The position numbers and the translations under genes are program-made. From Enterobacter sp. kpr-6 (GTDB lineage Bacteria > Pseudomonadota > Gammaproteobacteria > Enterobacterales > Enterobacteriaceae), in the NCBI RefSeq assembly GCF_900116015.1, contig NZ_FOYH01000001.1:803769-867768 (forward strand): a DNA stretch of 64,000 nucleotides, written 5' to 3'. Every line of letters begins with the position of its first letter. The stretch's first letter is position 1. Of the stretch, positions 1-7,140 are shown in pieces. The notes under the pieces were generated by a model. The model searched no databases. It was given only the letters and a program-made list of their open reading frames with translations, and had not been told where the DNA came from.

Positions 1-1191
1 GATCGCGGTGTCGATCCGCTGCAACTGGAAAAAGAGTTGCCGGAAAAAGGGGCCAGTTTGCGGGGGCTGATTGCACGCACGCGCAATAGCTGGCATGCGC
101 GCAAGGGGGAGTACGATTTTTCTCACGAGGTAAAAGAGGCGATGTCCGGCTGTCTCGCCTGTAAAGCCTGTTCCACTCAGTGCCCGATCAAAATCGACGT
201 GCCAGAGTTCCGCTCCCGGTTCCTGCAACTCTATCACACGCGCTATTTGCGCCCGGTGCGCGATCATCTGGTCGCCAGCGTCGAAATGTACGCCCCGCTA
301 ATGGCCCGCGCGCCGAAGACGTTTAACTTCTTTATGCGCCAGCCGTGGGTACGGTCGGCTTCCGAAAAACACATCGGGATGGTGGATTTGCCGCTGCTGT
401 CGGTGCCGTCGCTGGCGCAACAGATGGTGGGGCACCGATCGGCGAATTTAACCCTTGAGCAGCTCGAACAGCTAAGCGCTGAGGAAAAAGCGCGCACGGT
501 GCTGGTGGTACAGGATCCGTTTACCAGCTATTACGACGCGCAGGTGGTCGCGGATTTTGTCCGGCTGGTGGAAAAACTCGGTTATCAGCCCGTGGTGCTG
601 CCTTTCTCCCCGAACGGTAAAGCGCAGCATATTAAGGGCTTTTTGACGCGCTTTGCGAAAACAGCGCAGAAAACGTCTGATTTTCTGACGCGAGTGGCGC
701 AACTGGGAATGCCGATGGTGGGCGTGGACCCGGCGCTGGTGCTCTGTTACCGCGATGAATATAAGCAAACCCTGGGCGATAAGCGCGGCGAGTTTAATGT
801 GCAACTGGTGCATGAATGGCTGCCTGCGGTGGTAGCGACGCAGGATGAGCGCGCGGTGAGCGGCGAATCCTGGTATCTGTTCGGTCACTGCACCGAAGTT
901 ACGGCGCTGCCCGGTACGCCAAATCAGTGGGCGAGTATTTTTGCCCGTTTCGGCGCGAAACTGGAAAACGTCAGCGTCGGCTGCTGCGGTATGGCGGGAA
1001 CCTACGGGCACGAAGTTAAAAACCACGCCAACTCGCTGGGGATTTACGAGCTGTCATGGCATCAGGCGATGCAGCGCCTGCCACGCAATCGCTGTCTGGC
1101 AACCGGCTACTCCTGCCGCAGCCAGGTGAAGCGCGTTGAAGGCAGTGGTGTACGCCATCCGTTACAGGCCTTACTGGAGATAATCGGATGA
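1..1191 (+). CDS. ydiJ: YdiJ, FAD/Fe-S D-2-hydroxyacid dehydrogenase (3' part)
   Basis: The frame is open from base 1, so only the C-terminal ~396 residues are present (the E. coli protein is about 1,018 aa). What is visible is the iron-sulfur half: a ferredoxin-like cysteine cluster [13 protein letters not shown] around base 155-190, then a CCG-type domain with GHCTEV and [11 protein letters not shown] near the end. The missing upstream part would carry the FAD-linked oxidase domain. E. coli YdiJ is reported to oxidise D-2-hydroxyglutarate. Its stop overlaps the start of menI by 4 bp, as in an operon. Identity is by recalled similarity to E. coli YdiJ. Confidence 0.93.
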   Translation, partial: DRGVDPLQLEKELPEKGASLRGLIARTRNSWHARKGEYDFSHEVKEAMSGCLACKACSTQCPIKIDVPEFRSRFLQLYHTRYLRPVRDHLVASVEMYAPLMARAPKTFNFFMRQPWVRSASEKHIGMVDLPLLSVPSLAQQMVGHRSANLTLEQLEQLSAEEKARTVLVVQDPFTSYYDAQVVADFVRLVEKLGYQPVVLPFSPNGKAQHIKGFLTRFAKTAQKTSDFLTRVAQLGMPMVGVDPALVLCYRDEYKQTLGDKRGEFNVQLVHEWLPAVVATQDERAVSGESWYLFGHCTEVTALPGTPNQWASIFARFGAKLENVSVGCCGMAGTYGHEVKNHANSLGIYELSWHQAMQRLPRNRCLATGYSCRSQVKRVEGSGVRHPLQALLEIIG

Positions 1192-1598
1192 TCTGGAAAC
1201 GTGAAGCGACGCTTGAGGCGCTCAATGCCATGGGCGAAGGGAACATGGTGGGATTACTGGATATTCAGTTTGAACGCCTGACTGAGAGCACGATTGAAGC
1301 GACCATGCCGGTAGATGGTCGCACGCATCAGCCTTTCGGTCTGCTGCACGGCGGCGCGTCCGTGGTGCTGGCGGAAACCCTCGGTTCCGTCGCGGGATAT
1401 CTCTGTACCGAAGGCGAGCAAAGCGTGGTGGGCCTGGAGATCAATGCCAACCATATCCGTGGCGTGCGCAGCGGGCGTGTGCGCGGTGTCTGTAAAGCGC
1501 TGCACACAGGCGGCCGTCATCAGGTCTGGCAAATTGATATCTTTGATGAGCAGGGGCGGTTGTGCTGCTCATCACGCCTGACTACCGCCGTGGTGTAA
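1188..1598 (+). CDS. menI: 1,4-dihydroxy-2-naphthoyl-CoA hydrolase MenI (YdiI)
   Basis: A 136-aa single-domain hotdog-fold thioesterase, the same length as E. coli YdiI/MenI, which releases 1,4-dihydroxy-2-naphthoate from its CoA ester in menaquinone synthesis. The 4HBT signature [14 protein letters not shown] lies at about residues 54-67 and contains the catalytic Glu. The ATG overlaps the stop of ydiJ (ATGA), so the two are probably co-transcribed and translationally coupled. In E. coli the gene is followed by ydiH/rydB and suf; here lpxP and a CRISPR locus intervene. Confidence 0.95.
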   Translation: MIWKREATLEALNAMGEGNMVGLLDIQFERLTESTIEATMPVDGRTHQPFGLLHGGASVVLAETLGSVAGYLCTEGEQSVVGLEINANHIRGVRSGRVRGVCKALHTGGRHQVWQIDIFDEQGRLCCSSRLTTAVV

Positions 1599-1674
1599 AC
1601 TTTTCGGCCAGCTTTTATTTTCGCGTGCCCATACGGTGACTATTTCACAGTGTGATATAGTGCACACCATTGAA

Positions 1675-1704
1675 CTCCTGCTCTGATAGTTGTCTGAGCA
1701 GGAG
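1675..1704 (+). promoter_or_regulatory. 5' UTR hairpin upstream of lpxP
   Basis: A perfect 9-bp inverted repeat (CTCCTGCTC at 1675-1683, GAGCAGGAG at 1696-1704) with a 12-nt loop lies 80 bp before the lpxP start in a 186-bp non-coding stretch. It has no T-tract, so it is not an obvious terminator. Long structured 5' leaders are common in cold-induced mRNAs, and lpxP is cold-induced in E. coli; a role in cold-dependent expression is inference. Confidence 0.4.
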
Positions 1705-1784
1705 ACGGTAACGCAAAAAGGCCTGATTAACGGATTAGTTGTTTCCTTAAGCGCTACTTCCCCTGGCTTAAAGGTAATAAATTA

Positions 1785-2702
1785 ATGCGTACCCCCCATT
1801 TTGAACTCGCTTTTCTTCACCCCCGTAACTGGCTGACATGGTTTGGATTAGGTCTTCTCTGGTTGCTGGTTCAACTTCCCTACCCAATGATTGCCCGCCT
1901 GGGAACAGGTTTAGGGACGCTGGCGCGCCCGTTTCTGAAACGTCGTGAAAGCATTGCCCGCCGCAATCTGGAACTCTGTTTCCCGTCGATGTCCGCTCAT
2001 GTACGTGAAGCATTAATCGAAAATAATTTTCGCTCATTAGGCATGGGACTGCTGGAAACCGGCATGGCCTGGTTCTGGTCCGATAAACGCGTGCGTCGCT
2101 GGTTCGACGTCGAGGGCTACCATAACCTTGTCAACGCGCAGAAAGAACACAAAGGCGTGATGGTCGTCGGCGTGCATTTTATGTCGCTGGAGCTGGGTGG
2201 TCGGGTGATGGGCCTGTGTCAGCCGATGATGGCCACCTACCGTCCGCACAATAACGCGCTGATGGAGTGGGTGCAGACGCGCGGACGGATGCGTTCTAAC
2301 AAATCGATGATCGACCGCCGCAATCTGAAAGGCCTGGTAAACGCGCTGAAAAAGGGCGAAGCGGTCTGGTTTGCGCCGGATCAGGATTATGGACGTAAAG
2401 GCAGCACCTTTGCGCCGTTCTTCTCGGTCAACGCGGCCACCACTAACGGTACCTACGTGTTATCGCGTCTCTCAGGCGCAACGATGCTGACGGTGACGAT
2501 GGTGCGTAAACCCGATCGTTCAGGCTATTCATTGCATATCGGCCCGGCGCTGCAAGACTACCCGGTTGAAAATGAATTCGAAGCTGCCAGCTATATGAAC
2601 AAGGTGATCGAGCGTGAAATCCTCCGCGCGCCCGAACAATACCTGTGGATCCACCGCCGCTTCAAAACCCGCCCTCAAGGCGAAGCCTCGCTTTACCTCT
2701 GA
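1785..2702 (+). CDS. lpxP: Kdo2-lipid IVA palmitoleoyltransferase LpxP
   Basis: A 305-aa lipid A acyltransferase of the LpxL/LpxM/LpxP family with an N-terminal membrane anchor (about residues 17-35, WFGLGLLWLLVQLPYPMI) and the conserved acyltransferase motif GVHFMSLELGG near residue 130. The sequence follows E. coli LpxP (FLKRRESIARRNLELCFP, MATYRPHNNALMEWVQTRGRMRSNK, FAPDQDYGRKGS) more closely than LpxL, so I call LpxP, the enzyme that adds palmitoleate to lipid A at low temperature. In E. coli K-12 lpxP lies elsewhere on the chromosome; here it is between menI and a CRISPR array. The start has the SD-like AAAGGTAAT upstream. Confidence 0.9.
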   Translation: MRTPHFELAFLHPRNWLTWFGLGLLWLLVQLPYPMIARLGTGLGTLARPFLKRRESIARRNLELCFPSMSAHVREALIENNFRSLGMGLLETGMAWFWSDKRVRRWFDVEGYHNLVNAQKEHKGVMVVGVHFMSLELGGRVMGLCQPMMATYRPHNNALMEWVQTRGRMRSNKSMIDRRNLKGLVNALKKGEAVWFAPDQDYGRKGSTFAPFFSVNAATTNGTYVLSRLSGATMLTVTMVRKPDRSGYSLHIGPALQDYPVENEFEAASYMNKVIEREILRAPEQYLWIHRRFKTRPQGEASLYL

Positions 2703-2711
2703 TGCACAATT

Positions 2712-2739
2712 ACCCGCTTGCTCAGGCAGGCGGGTTATT
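2712..2739 (+). terminator. Terminator of lpxP
   Basis: Inverted repeat ACCCGC...GCGGGT followed by TATTT, 10 bp after the lpxP stop. It occupies nearly half of the only 87 bp between lpxP and the first CRISPR repeat. Confidence 0.6.
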
Positions 2740-2789
2740 TGAACCCACTTTATTATTTTGAATCAAACGGATAGAGTTGTTTGGTTCGT

Positions 2790-3537
2790 GTTCACTGCCG
2801 TACAGGCAGCTTAGAAATCGAAACCAGACGTGATAGGCACCTGATTTTTGTTCACTGCCGTACAGGCAGCTTAGAAACTCCTGCCGCGCCCACTCCAGCT
2901 TTTTCGGGTGTTCACGGCCGTACAGGCAGCTTAGAAACGGTGCGGCAGGCATCGAGAGAAATGTTATCCGTTCACTGCCGTACAGGCAGCTTAGAAATGA
3001 ATATCAGCGCCGCATCGGGATAGCCTATGGTTCACTGCCGTACAGGCAGCTGAGAAAGTAGCGGGGGTTGGTATCGGCATATAGTGCGAGTTCACTGCCG
3101 TACAGGCAGCTTAGAAAATCATCGGGAGAAATCCAGAAACAAGGGCACCGTTCACTGCCGTACAGGCAGCTTAGAAAGCTACATCACGCCGCCGCAGGAC
3201 ATGCCGAAAGTTCACTGCCGTACAGGCAGCTTAGAAATCAAGGGTAAAGTGCAGATGCCAAACAACCACGTTCACTGCCGTACAGGCAGCTTAGAAAAAT
3301 CATGGTCCCCTGCGAAACCTTGCGCGCGCGTTCACTGCCGTACAGGCAGCTTAGAAAATGCTCGCAGGGAATGCAGCCTGAAGCTGGATGTTCACTGCCG
3401 TACAGGCAGCTTAGAAAGGCTGCGCTTTGTTGAGGACGACAAAATGCGAGTTTACTGCTGTACAGGTAGCTTAGAATTTTACCTCGTTGCGCAACTGGGC
3501 AGCAAATGCATTCACTGCCGCACAGGCAGCACTTAAT
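2790..3537 (+). CRISPR. Type I-F CRISPR array 1 (13 repeats, 12 spacers)
   Basis: Repeats of 28 bp start every 60 bp from 2790 to 3510; all 12 spacers are 32 bp. The repeat begins GTTCACTGCC and ends CTTAGAAA, with the CTGCC/GGCAG hairpin and 8-nt CTTAGAAA handle of subtype I-F, so crRNAs would read on the + strand. Variants: repeat 3 (2910) has T to G in the stem, repeat 5 (3030) has TGAGAAA, repeat 12 (3450) has five changes that keep the stem by wobble pairs, and repeat 13 (3510) is degenerate at both ends. Decay at the 3' end marks the leader-distal end. Only 54 bp of AT-rich sequence separates the first repeat from the lpxP terminator, and it does not resemble the leader of array 2. Confidence 0.98.
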
Positions 3538-3670
3538 CCTCAAATTGTTCCAGCCCTGTCAATCGTTTATATGTCATTTAATGATAGGATTTGTCTTGCC
3601 TGAATAACCTTTCTTAAAGTATGCCTAATGCATCCTTACTCATACATTTTCATTTAACGGAGGTAATGGA

Positions 3671-4594
3671 ATGCCTGCCTTGATAATGCCCTCTGATTTA
3701 AAAACTATCCTTCATTCTAAACGCGCCAATATCTACTATCTGCAATATTGCCGGGTGCTGGTTAACGCGGGACGGGTTGAATATGTCAAAGATGAAGGCA
3801 AGGAATCACTGTACTGGAATATCCCCATCGCAAATACCACAGTCATTATGCTGGGCACCGGAACTTCAGTGACGCAGGCTGCGATGCGCGAATTTGCCCG
3901 AGCGGGCGTATTAGTCGGTTTTTGCGGCGGTGGAGGAACACCGCTATACGCAGGTAATGAAGTCGATATTGATGTTTCATGGCTGACACCACAAAGTGAA
4001 TATCGCCCAACGGAATATCTGCAAAACTGGGTGTCATTCTGGTTCGATGAAGATAAGCGCCTGGCCGCCGCTAAACATTTCCAGCAACTTCGTATCGCGC
4101 AAATCGAACGGCACTGGACATGCAGCAGAATGCAGCGGGAAAAAGGCTTTGAGCTTAATACTTCACATCTGACGGAACGACTCTCCCGCTTTCATGAAGG
4201 AATTGAAGGCGCGGCCTCGCAAAATGAACTGATGCTTCAGGAAGCACATCTGACAAAAACGTTATATAAACTTGCCAGTCAGGCTGCGCAATATGGCGAT
4301 TTTACTCGTGCGAAACGGGGTGGCGGAAGTGATAGTGCGAACCGGTTTCTCGATCATGGTAATTATCTGGCCTATGGACTGGCTGCCGTCGCCACATGGG
4401 TAACAGGCGTTCCGCAAGGGCTGGCTGTGTTACACGGTAAAACCCGGCGGGGCGGGCTGGTGTTTGATCTGGCCGATCTGATTAAAGATGCGCTGGTTTT
4501 GCCGCAGGCATTTATCGCCGCTACCGATCGTCTGACAAAACAGCCTAAACAGAAGCTGGATGAGCATACGTGCACAAATGGAGCGCCAGCTTGA
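3671..4594 (+). pseudogene. cas1: cas1 (type I-F), C-terminally truncated by deletion
   Basis: Residues 1 to about 285 follow type I-F Cas1 without a break: LHSKRANIYYLQYCRVLV, NTTVIMLGTGTSVTQAAM, FCGGGGTPL, NRFLDHGNYLAYGL, VLHGKTRRGGLVFDLADLIKD, which includes the metal-binding His and Asp region. After LVLPQAFIAATDRLTKQ similarity stops; the last ~16 residues come from the wrong frame of cas3 DNA. Full-length family members are about 325 aa and carry ~40 further C-terminal residues (ending near LDFMIDT...). The start has a strong SD (ACGGAGG). Spacer integration also needs the Cas2 domain, fused to Cas3 in this subtype, which is absent. It may still make a 307-aa protein. Confidence 0.9.
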
Positions 4595-5095
4595 TGCCGC
4601 GTTTATGCGTCAGGATGAAAATGCGCTTTGGCAGCATCCCACCGTACAGAAGGCGCTGCGAAAAAATGGCGTAAAGCACCATCTTTTTGTCGTACTGGCC
4701 ACAAGCGTCGTGGAAGTGGGCAGGGACTGGGATGCCGACTGGGGAATTATCGAACCCAGTTCCATGCGTTCGTTGATTCAGTTTGCCGGACGTATCCAGC
4801 GCCATCGCCAGCATCCGCCTTTACAGGCCAACATGCTGATACTGAATAAGAATATTCGCGCATTACGCACGCGTCATCATGATTGCGCGGTCTATTGCCA
4901 GCCCGGTTTTGAATCGTCACGCTTTTTACTAAGCAGTCACGATCTGAATACGCTGCTGACACCGGAAGAGTACACATGTATCAACGCATTGCCGCGCATA
5001 CTCGATCGCCGGGCGTCATTCCAGCCGGGCAAGCCCTTTGACAGCCTTATTACGCTGGAGCATATGCGTCTGTGGGAGGAACTTCTGGGTACCAG
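4545..5095 (+). pseudogene. cas3: cas3 (Cas2-3 fusion, type I-F) internal remnant
   Basis: About 180 codons survive of a protein normally around 1,100 aa. The remnant holds helicase motifs V-VI: VVLATSVVEVGRDWDADW, then EPSSMRSLIQFAGRIQRHR, followed by part of the C-terminal accessory region up to [12 protein letters not shown]. The Cas2 domain, HD nuclease, Walker A and DEAD-type motifs, and the extreme C-terminus are gone. The 5' junction with cas1 is near 4542-4560 and the 3' junction with cas7f near 5085-5096. An ORF from the ATG at 4560 remains open to 5108, but it cannot be an active nuclease-helicase. Confidence 0.9.
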
Positions 5096-5377
5096 GTCAA
5101 CAACGTAGCGGCACTGCACTCGCAGAAAATCGGCAACGCCCTGCGCACTATTGATACCTGGCATCCGCAGACAGAAGCGCTTGGCGCAATCGCCGTCGAA
5201 CCTTATGGTTCCGTAACCAGTCGTGGTATCGCCTGCCGTCAGCCCAAAGAGAAAATGGATTTTTATACACTGTTAGATAACTGGGTCATAAAAGGGATGA
5301 AGCCGGATGTCGGACAACAGCATTATGTGATGGCGGTACTAATCCGCGGTGGCGTGTTTGGCGAGAAAGGTGAATAA
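5090..5377 (+). pseudogene. cas7f: cas7f (csy3) C-terminal remnant
   Basis: The last ~95 codons of the type I-F backbone protein Csy3/Cas7f (normally about 340 aa) survive in a different frame from the cas3 remnant: [53 protein letters not shown] and the terminal [16 protein letters not shown]. Upstream cas8f (csy1), cas5f (csy2) and about three quarters of cas7f are missing, so no surveillance complex can be assembled from this locus. The remnant ends 10 bp before cas6f and probably only contributes its original translational spacing to that gene. Confidence 0.88.
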
Positions 5378-5387
5378 GGAGCCGGGA

Positions 5388-5942
5388 ATGGATCACTACC
5401 TTGAAATCCGGGTGATGCCCGATCCTGAGTTCAACGAAGAGATGCTGATGGCCGCATTAATGGCGAAACTTCACCGGGTGCTGGGAGCCAGAGGAAAAGG
5501 AGACATTGGCATCTGCTTTCCGAAAATGGCGGTTAAACCTGGCGATACGCTACGTGTGCACGGGACAAGGACGGCACTGGACGAACTGGAGGCGACCTGC
5601 TGGCGTAAAGGACTAAGTGACTATTGCCAGTGCAGTGTTATTTCACCCGTGCCACAGGTGAAAGGCTGGCGAACGGTGAGTCGATATCAGCCAAAAGGCA
5701 GCCCGCAAAGATTGCTGCGTCGCTCGGTAAAAAAGGGATGGATATCAGAAGATGAGGCACTTAAGCGGCTGGAAACCAGCCAGGAAAAGCGAGTTTCTCT
5801 TCCTTACCTGAACATGAAAAGCCTTTCCAGCAAGCAAAATTTTCGTTTGTTTATTCGTCAGGGAGAGATGTTACCGCAGCCTGTTTATGGCGTTTTCACC
5901 AGCTACGGATTAAGCGCCACGGCAACCATTCCCTGGTTCTGA
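5388..5942 (+). CDS. cas6f: Cas6f (Csy4) CRISPR RNA endonuclease, intact
   Basis: A 184-aa Cas6f, near the family norm (187 aa in Pseudomonas aeruginosa). Catalytic His29 (KLHR) and Ser148 (SLSSKQ) fall at the residue numbers known for Csy4. The arginine-rich repeat-binding helix (QRLLRRSVKKG, ~107-117) and the C-terminal FTSYGLSATATIPWF motif are present. The enzyme cuts the repeat hairpin at its 3' base and leaves the 8-nt 5' handle. I chose the ATG at 5388 because AAGGAGCCGGGA stands just before it and it aligns with the family start; the frame also opens upstream. It is the only complete cas gene left, and a hairpin terminator follows. Confidence 0.95.
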   Translation: MDHYLEIRVMPDPEFNEEMLMAALMAKLHRVLGARGKGDIGICFPKMAVKPGDTLRVHGTRTALDELEATCWRKGLSDYCQCSVISPVPQVKGWRTVSRYQPKGSPQRLLRRSVKKGWISEDEALKRLETSQEKRVSLPYLNMKSLSSKQNFRLFIRQGEMLPQPVYGVFTSYGLSATATIPWF

Positions 5943-5949
5943 TGAGCCT

Positions 5950-5979
5950 CAGACCGTGCCGCCTGGCGCGGTCTGTTTT
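5950..5979 (+). terminator. Terminator after cas6f
   Basis: CAGACCG (5950-5956) pairs with CGGTCTG (5969-5975), followed by TTTT, 8 bp after the cas6f stop. It separates cas6f from the convergent RES toxin gene. Confidence 0.75.
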
Positions 5980-6010
5980 ATCAGCCGATCGTCTTTATCA
6001 GCCGATCGTC
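5980..6010. repeat. 14-bp tandem direct repeat at the 3' end of the RES toxin gene
   Basis: ATCAGCCGATCGTC occurs at 5980-5993 and again at 5997-6010 (17-bp period). On the minus strand the duplication supplies the last codons and stop of the toxin gene (…DDRLIKTIG). It looks like a small slippage or deletion scar at the junction between the cas6f terminator and the toxin-antitoxin module. Confidence 0.8.
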
Positions 6011-6451
6011 AAATGAAAAATTGTGCTCTTCAACACTCAGTAGTGCCTTAGCAAATTTAGGGTGTAGCGGGTTAAGAATCGCGTTTTTTTCCATAGGAAT
6101 GATACAGGAGGGCAGAACCAGCGCGATCCCGCCGCCTGTTTGCAACCAGTTGCTGCCCAGATTCATGGTAGAAACCGGAGCCGGATTTTCTCGCCAGTCG
6201 TCAGGTAGCCACTGATTTTCAAGATAATGAATGTCGCGATCGGGGATATCAATGCTGAAAAGACGATACTTATTGAGCATGGCATCGTTTTCTACGTGCA
6301 CCAGGATCTCCAGCGAGGCAAGGGCAACGGAAGTTGAAACATACACCGCCGGGTTACCCTTATGATTCCAGCGTCCGCCAAATTGATTGGCACCGCTTCC
6401 GCTCCAGGCTTCTCCTGCATATTGAGACGTTACCAGACGATAAAACCTCAT
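5981..6451 (-). CDS. RES-domain toxin (ParT/MbcT family)
   Basis: A 156-aa single-domain RES protein: RFYRLV at the N-terminus, GGRWNHKG near residue 25 and YVSTSVALASLEILVHV at ~37-53 give the Arg/Glu/Ser-type active site of the family. RES toxins act on NAD+ (degradation or phosphorolysis) or transfer ADP-ribose, which halts growth. The gene overlaps the upstream antitoxin gene by 4 bp (ATGA), the usual type II arrangement with the antitoxin first. The substrate of this member is not known. The C-terminal codons fall in a small tandem duplication. Confidence 0.88.
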   Translation of the reverse strand: MRFYRLVTSQYAGEAWSGSGANQFGGRWNHKGNPAVYVSTSVALASLEILVHVENDAMLNKYRLFSIDIPDRDIHYLENQWLPDDWRENPAPVSTMNLGSNWLQTGGGIALVLPSCIIPMEKNAILNPLHPKFAKALLSVEEHNFSFDDRLIKTIG

Positions 6452-6891
6452 GAGAATACGCCATGCTCAAGACGTCCAAGGAGATCGAGCACCTCAATGG
6501 CCCCGCTTTCGGTAGCAATAAGCGATAACGGTGTGGCGTCCCCCAATCCTCTGACCGGTTTTTTCAACCAGTTCCAGGCATCCTGCTTATTACCAAAATA
6601 GTGAACTGTCGCATCAACGACCCTGATAAGCCGGGCGATGCGCTCACTTTCATCAGCAGTAAGGACAGTGCCTGCACTTTTACGCCGGGCGATATTGCGC
6701 TCATTAAGCCCTGTCACGCGCAAAATGTCGCTCTTGGACATTTGCGTCCATTCGTGAATTGTATCCAGAACGCTGACCGGCAGGCCTTGGTTCAGCATAT
6801 GGATAAGCCTGACGCCACGGTTTGACGGTAGCCCCGCATACTGCCATAGCGCATTGACTTGTGACTTTTGATTGGGCGTCCAGGTTTTCAT
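6448..6891 (-). CDS. Xre/MbcA/ParS-type antitoxin
   Basis: A 147-aa partner of the RES toxin. The middle holds a helix-turn-helix-like segment (MSKSDILRVTGLNERNIARRKSAG), and the C-terminal part (SERIARLIRVVDATVHYFGNKQDAWNWLKKPVRGLGDATPLSLIATESGAIEVLDLLGRLEHGVFS) matches the MbcA/ParS/Xre toxin-binding domain with its NPxxGLxxxxP-like signature. I place the start at 6891 (MKTWTPN), because GGAGGGGGAGT lies just before it; a longer frame from 6936 would read through the probable operator and lacks an SD. The protein should neutralise the toxin and repress the operon. Confidence 0.85.
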   Translation of the reverse strand: MKTWTPNQKSQVNALWQYAGLPSNRGVRLIHMLNQGLPVSVLDTIHEWTQMSKSDILRVTGLNERNIARRKSAGTVLTADESERIARLIRVVDATVHYFGNKQDAWNWLKKPVRGLGDATPLSLIATESGAIEVLDLLGRLEHGVFS

Positions 6892-6914
6892 ACTCCCCCT
6901 CCATTTCTGCCATT

Positions 6915-6935
6915 TGTCTGTATTGATTATAGACA
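6915..6935 (-). promoter_or_regulatory. Probable operator of the toxin-antitoxin operon
   Basis: A 21-bp interrupted palindrome with outer arms TGTCT (6915-6919) and AGACA (6931-6935) and an AT-rich centre lies 23-44 bp upstream of the antitoxin start. Position and symmetry suit autorepression by the Xre-type antitoxin. No binding data; this is pattern-based. Confidence 0.5.
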
Positions 6936-6936
6936 T

Positions 6937-7140
6937 ATGGCGGGGTGGAGGGGAAGGGGAGTTTAGTTTTCTGAGTCTATAAAAACAGCGTATCCCTGGA
7001 TGGCTCAGGAAACCCTTTTTAAGGCGGATTTGTAAATTATTGATTTATAGATAGTGAATAACTTCTGAAAAAAAGAGGGTTAAACTCAGAAACCGGGCCT
7101 AAAACCAAGAATAACAACGGGATGAGGTGGTAGTATTGCT
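6937..7140 (+). promoter_or_regulatory. Leader of CRISPR array 2
   Basis: 204 bp, AT-rich towards the array, without an ORF. It contains AACCCTTTTTAAGG (near 7010) and, about 60 bp further on, AAAAAAAGAGGGTT as an inverted counterpart, a layout I recall from type I-F leaders. It directly abuts the first repeat at 7141. Transcription of array 2 would start here. Array 1 has no similar sequence. Confidence 0.6.

Noticed and set aside
2781..3536. ORFs across array 1 coding repeated VHCRTGSLE units, and on the other strand FLSCLYGSE units
   Set aside because: They arise because repeat plus spacer is 60 bp, a multiple of three, so the CRISPR repeats are translated as a periodic peptide. The same applies to 7037-7363 in array 2.
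6448..6936. Longer antitoxin from the ATG at 6936
   Set aside because: The added codons would cover the palindromic operator and no SD precedes that ATG, whereas GGAGGGGGAGT precedes the ATG at 6891.
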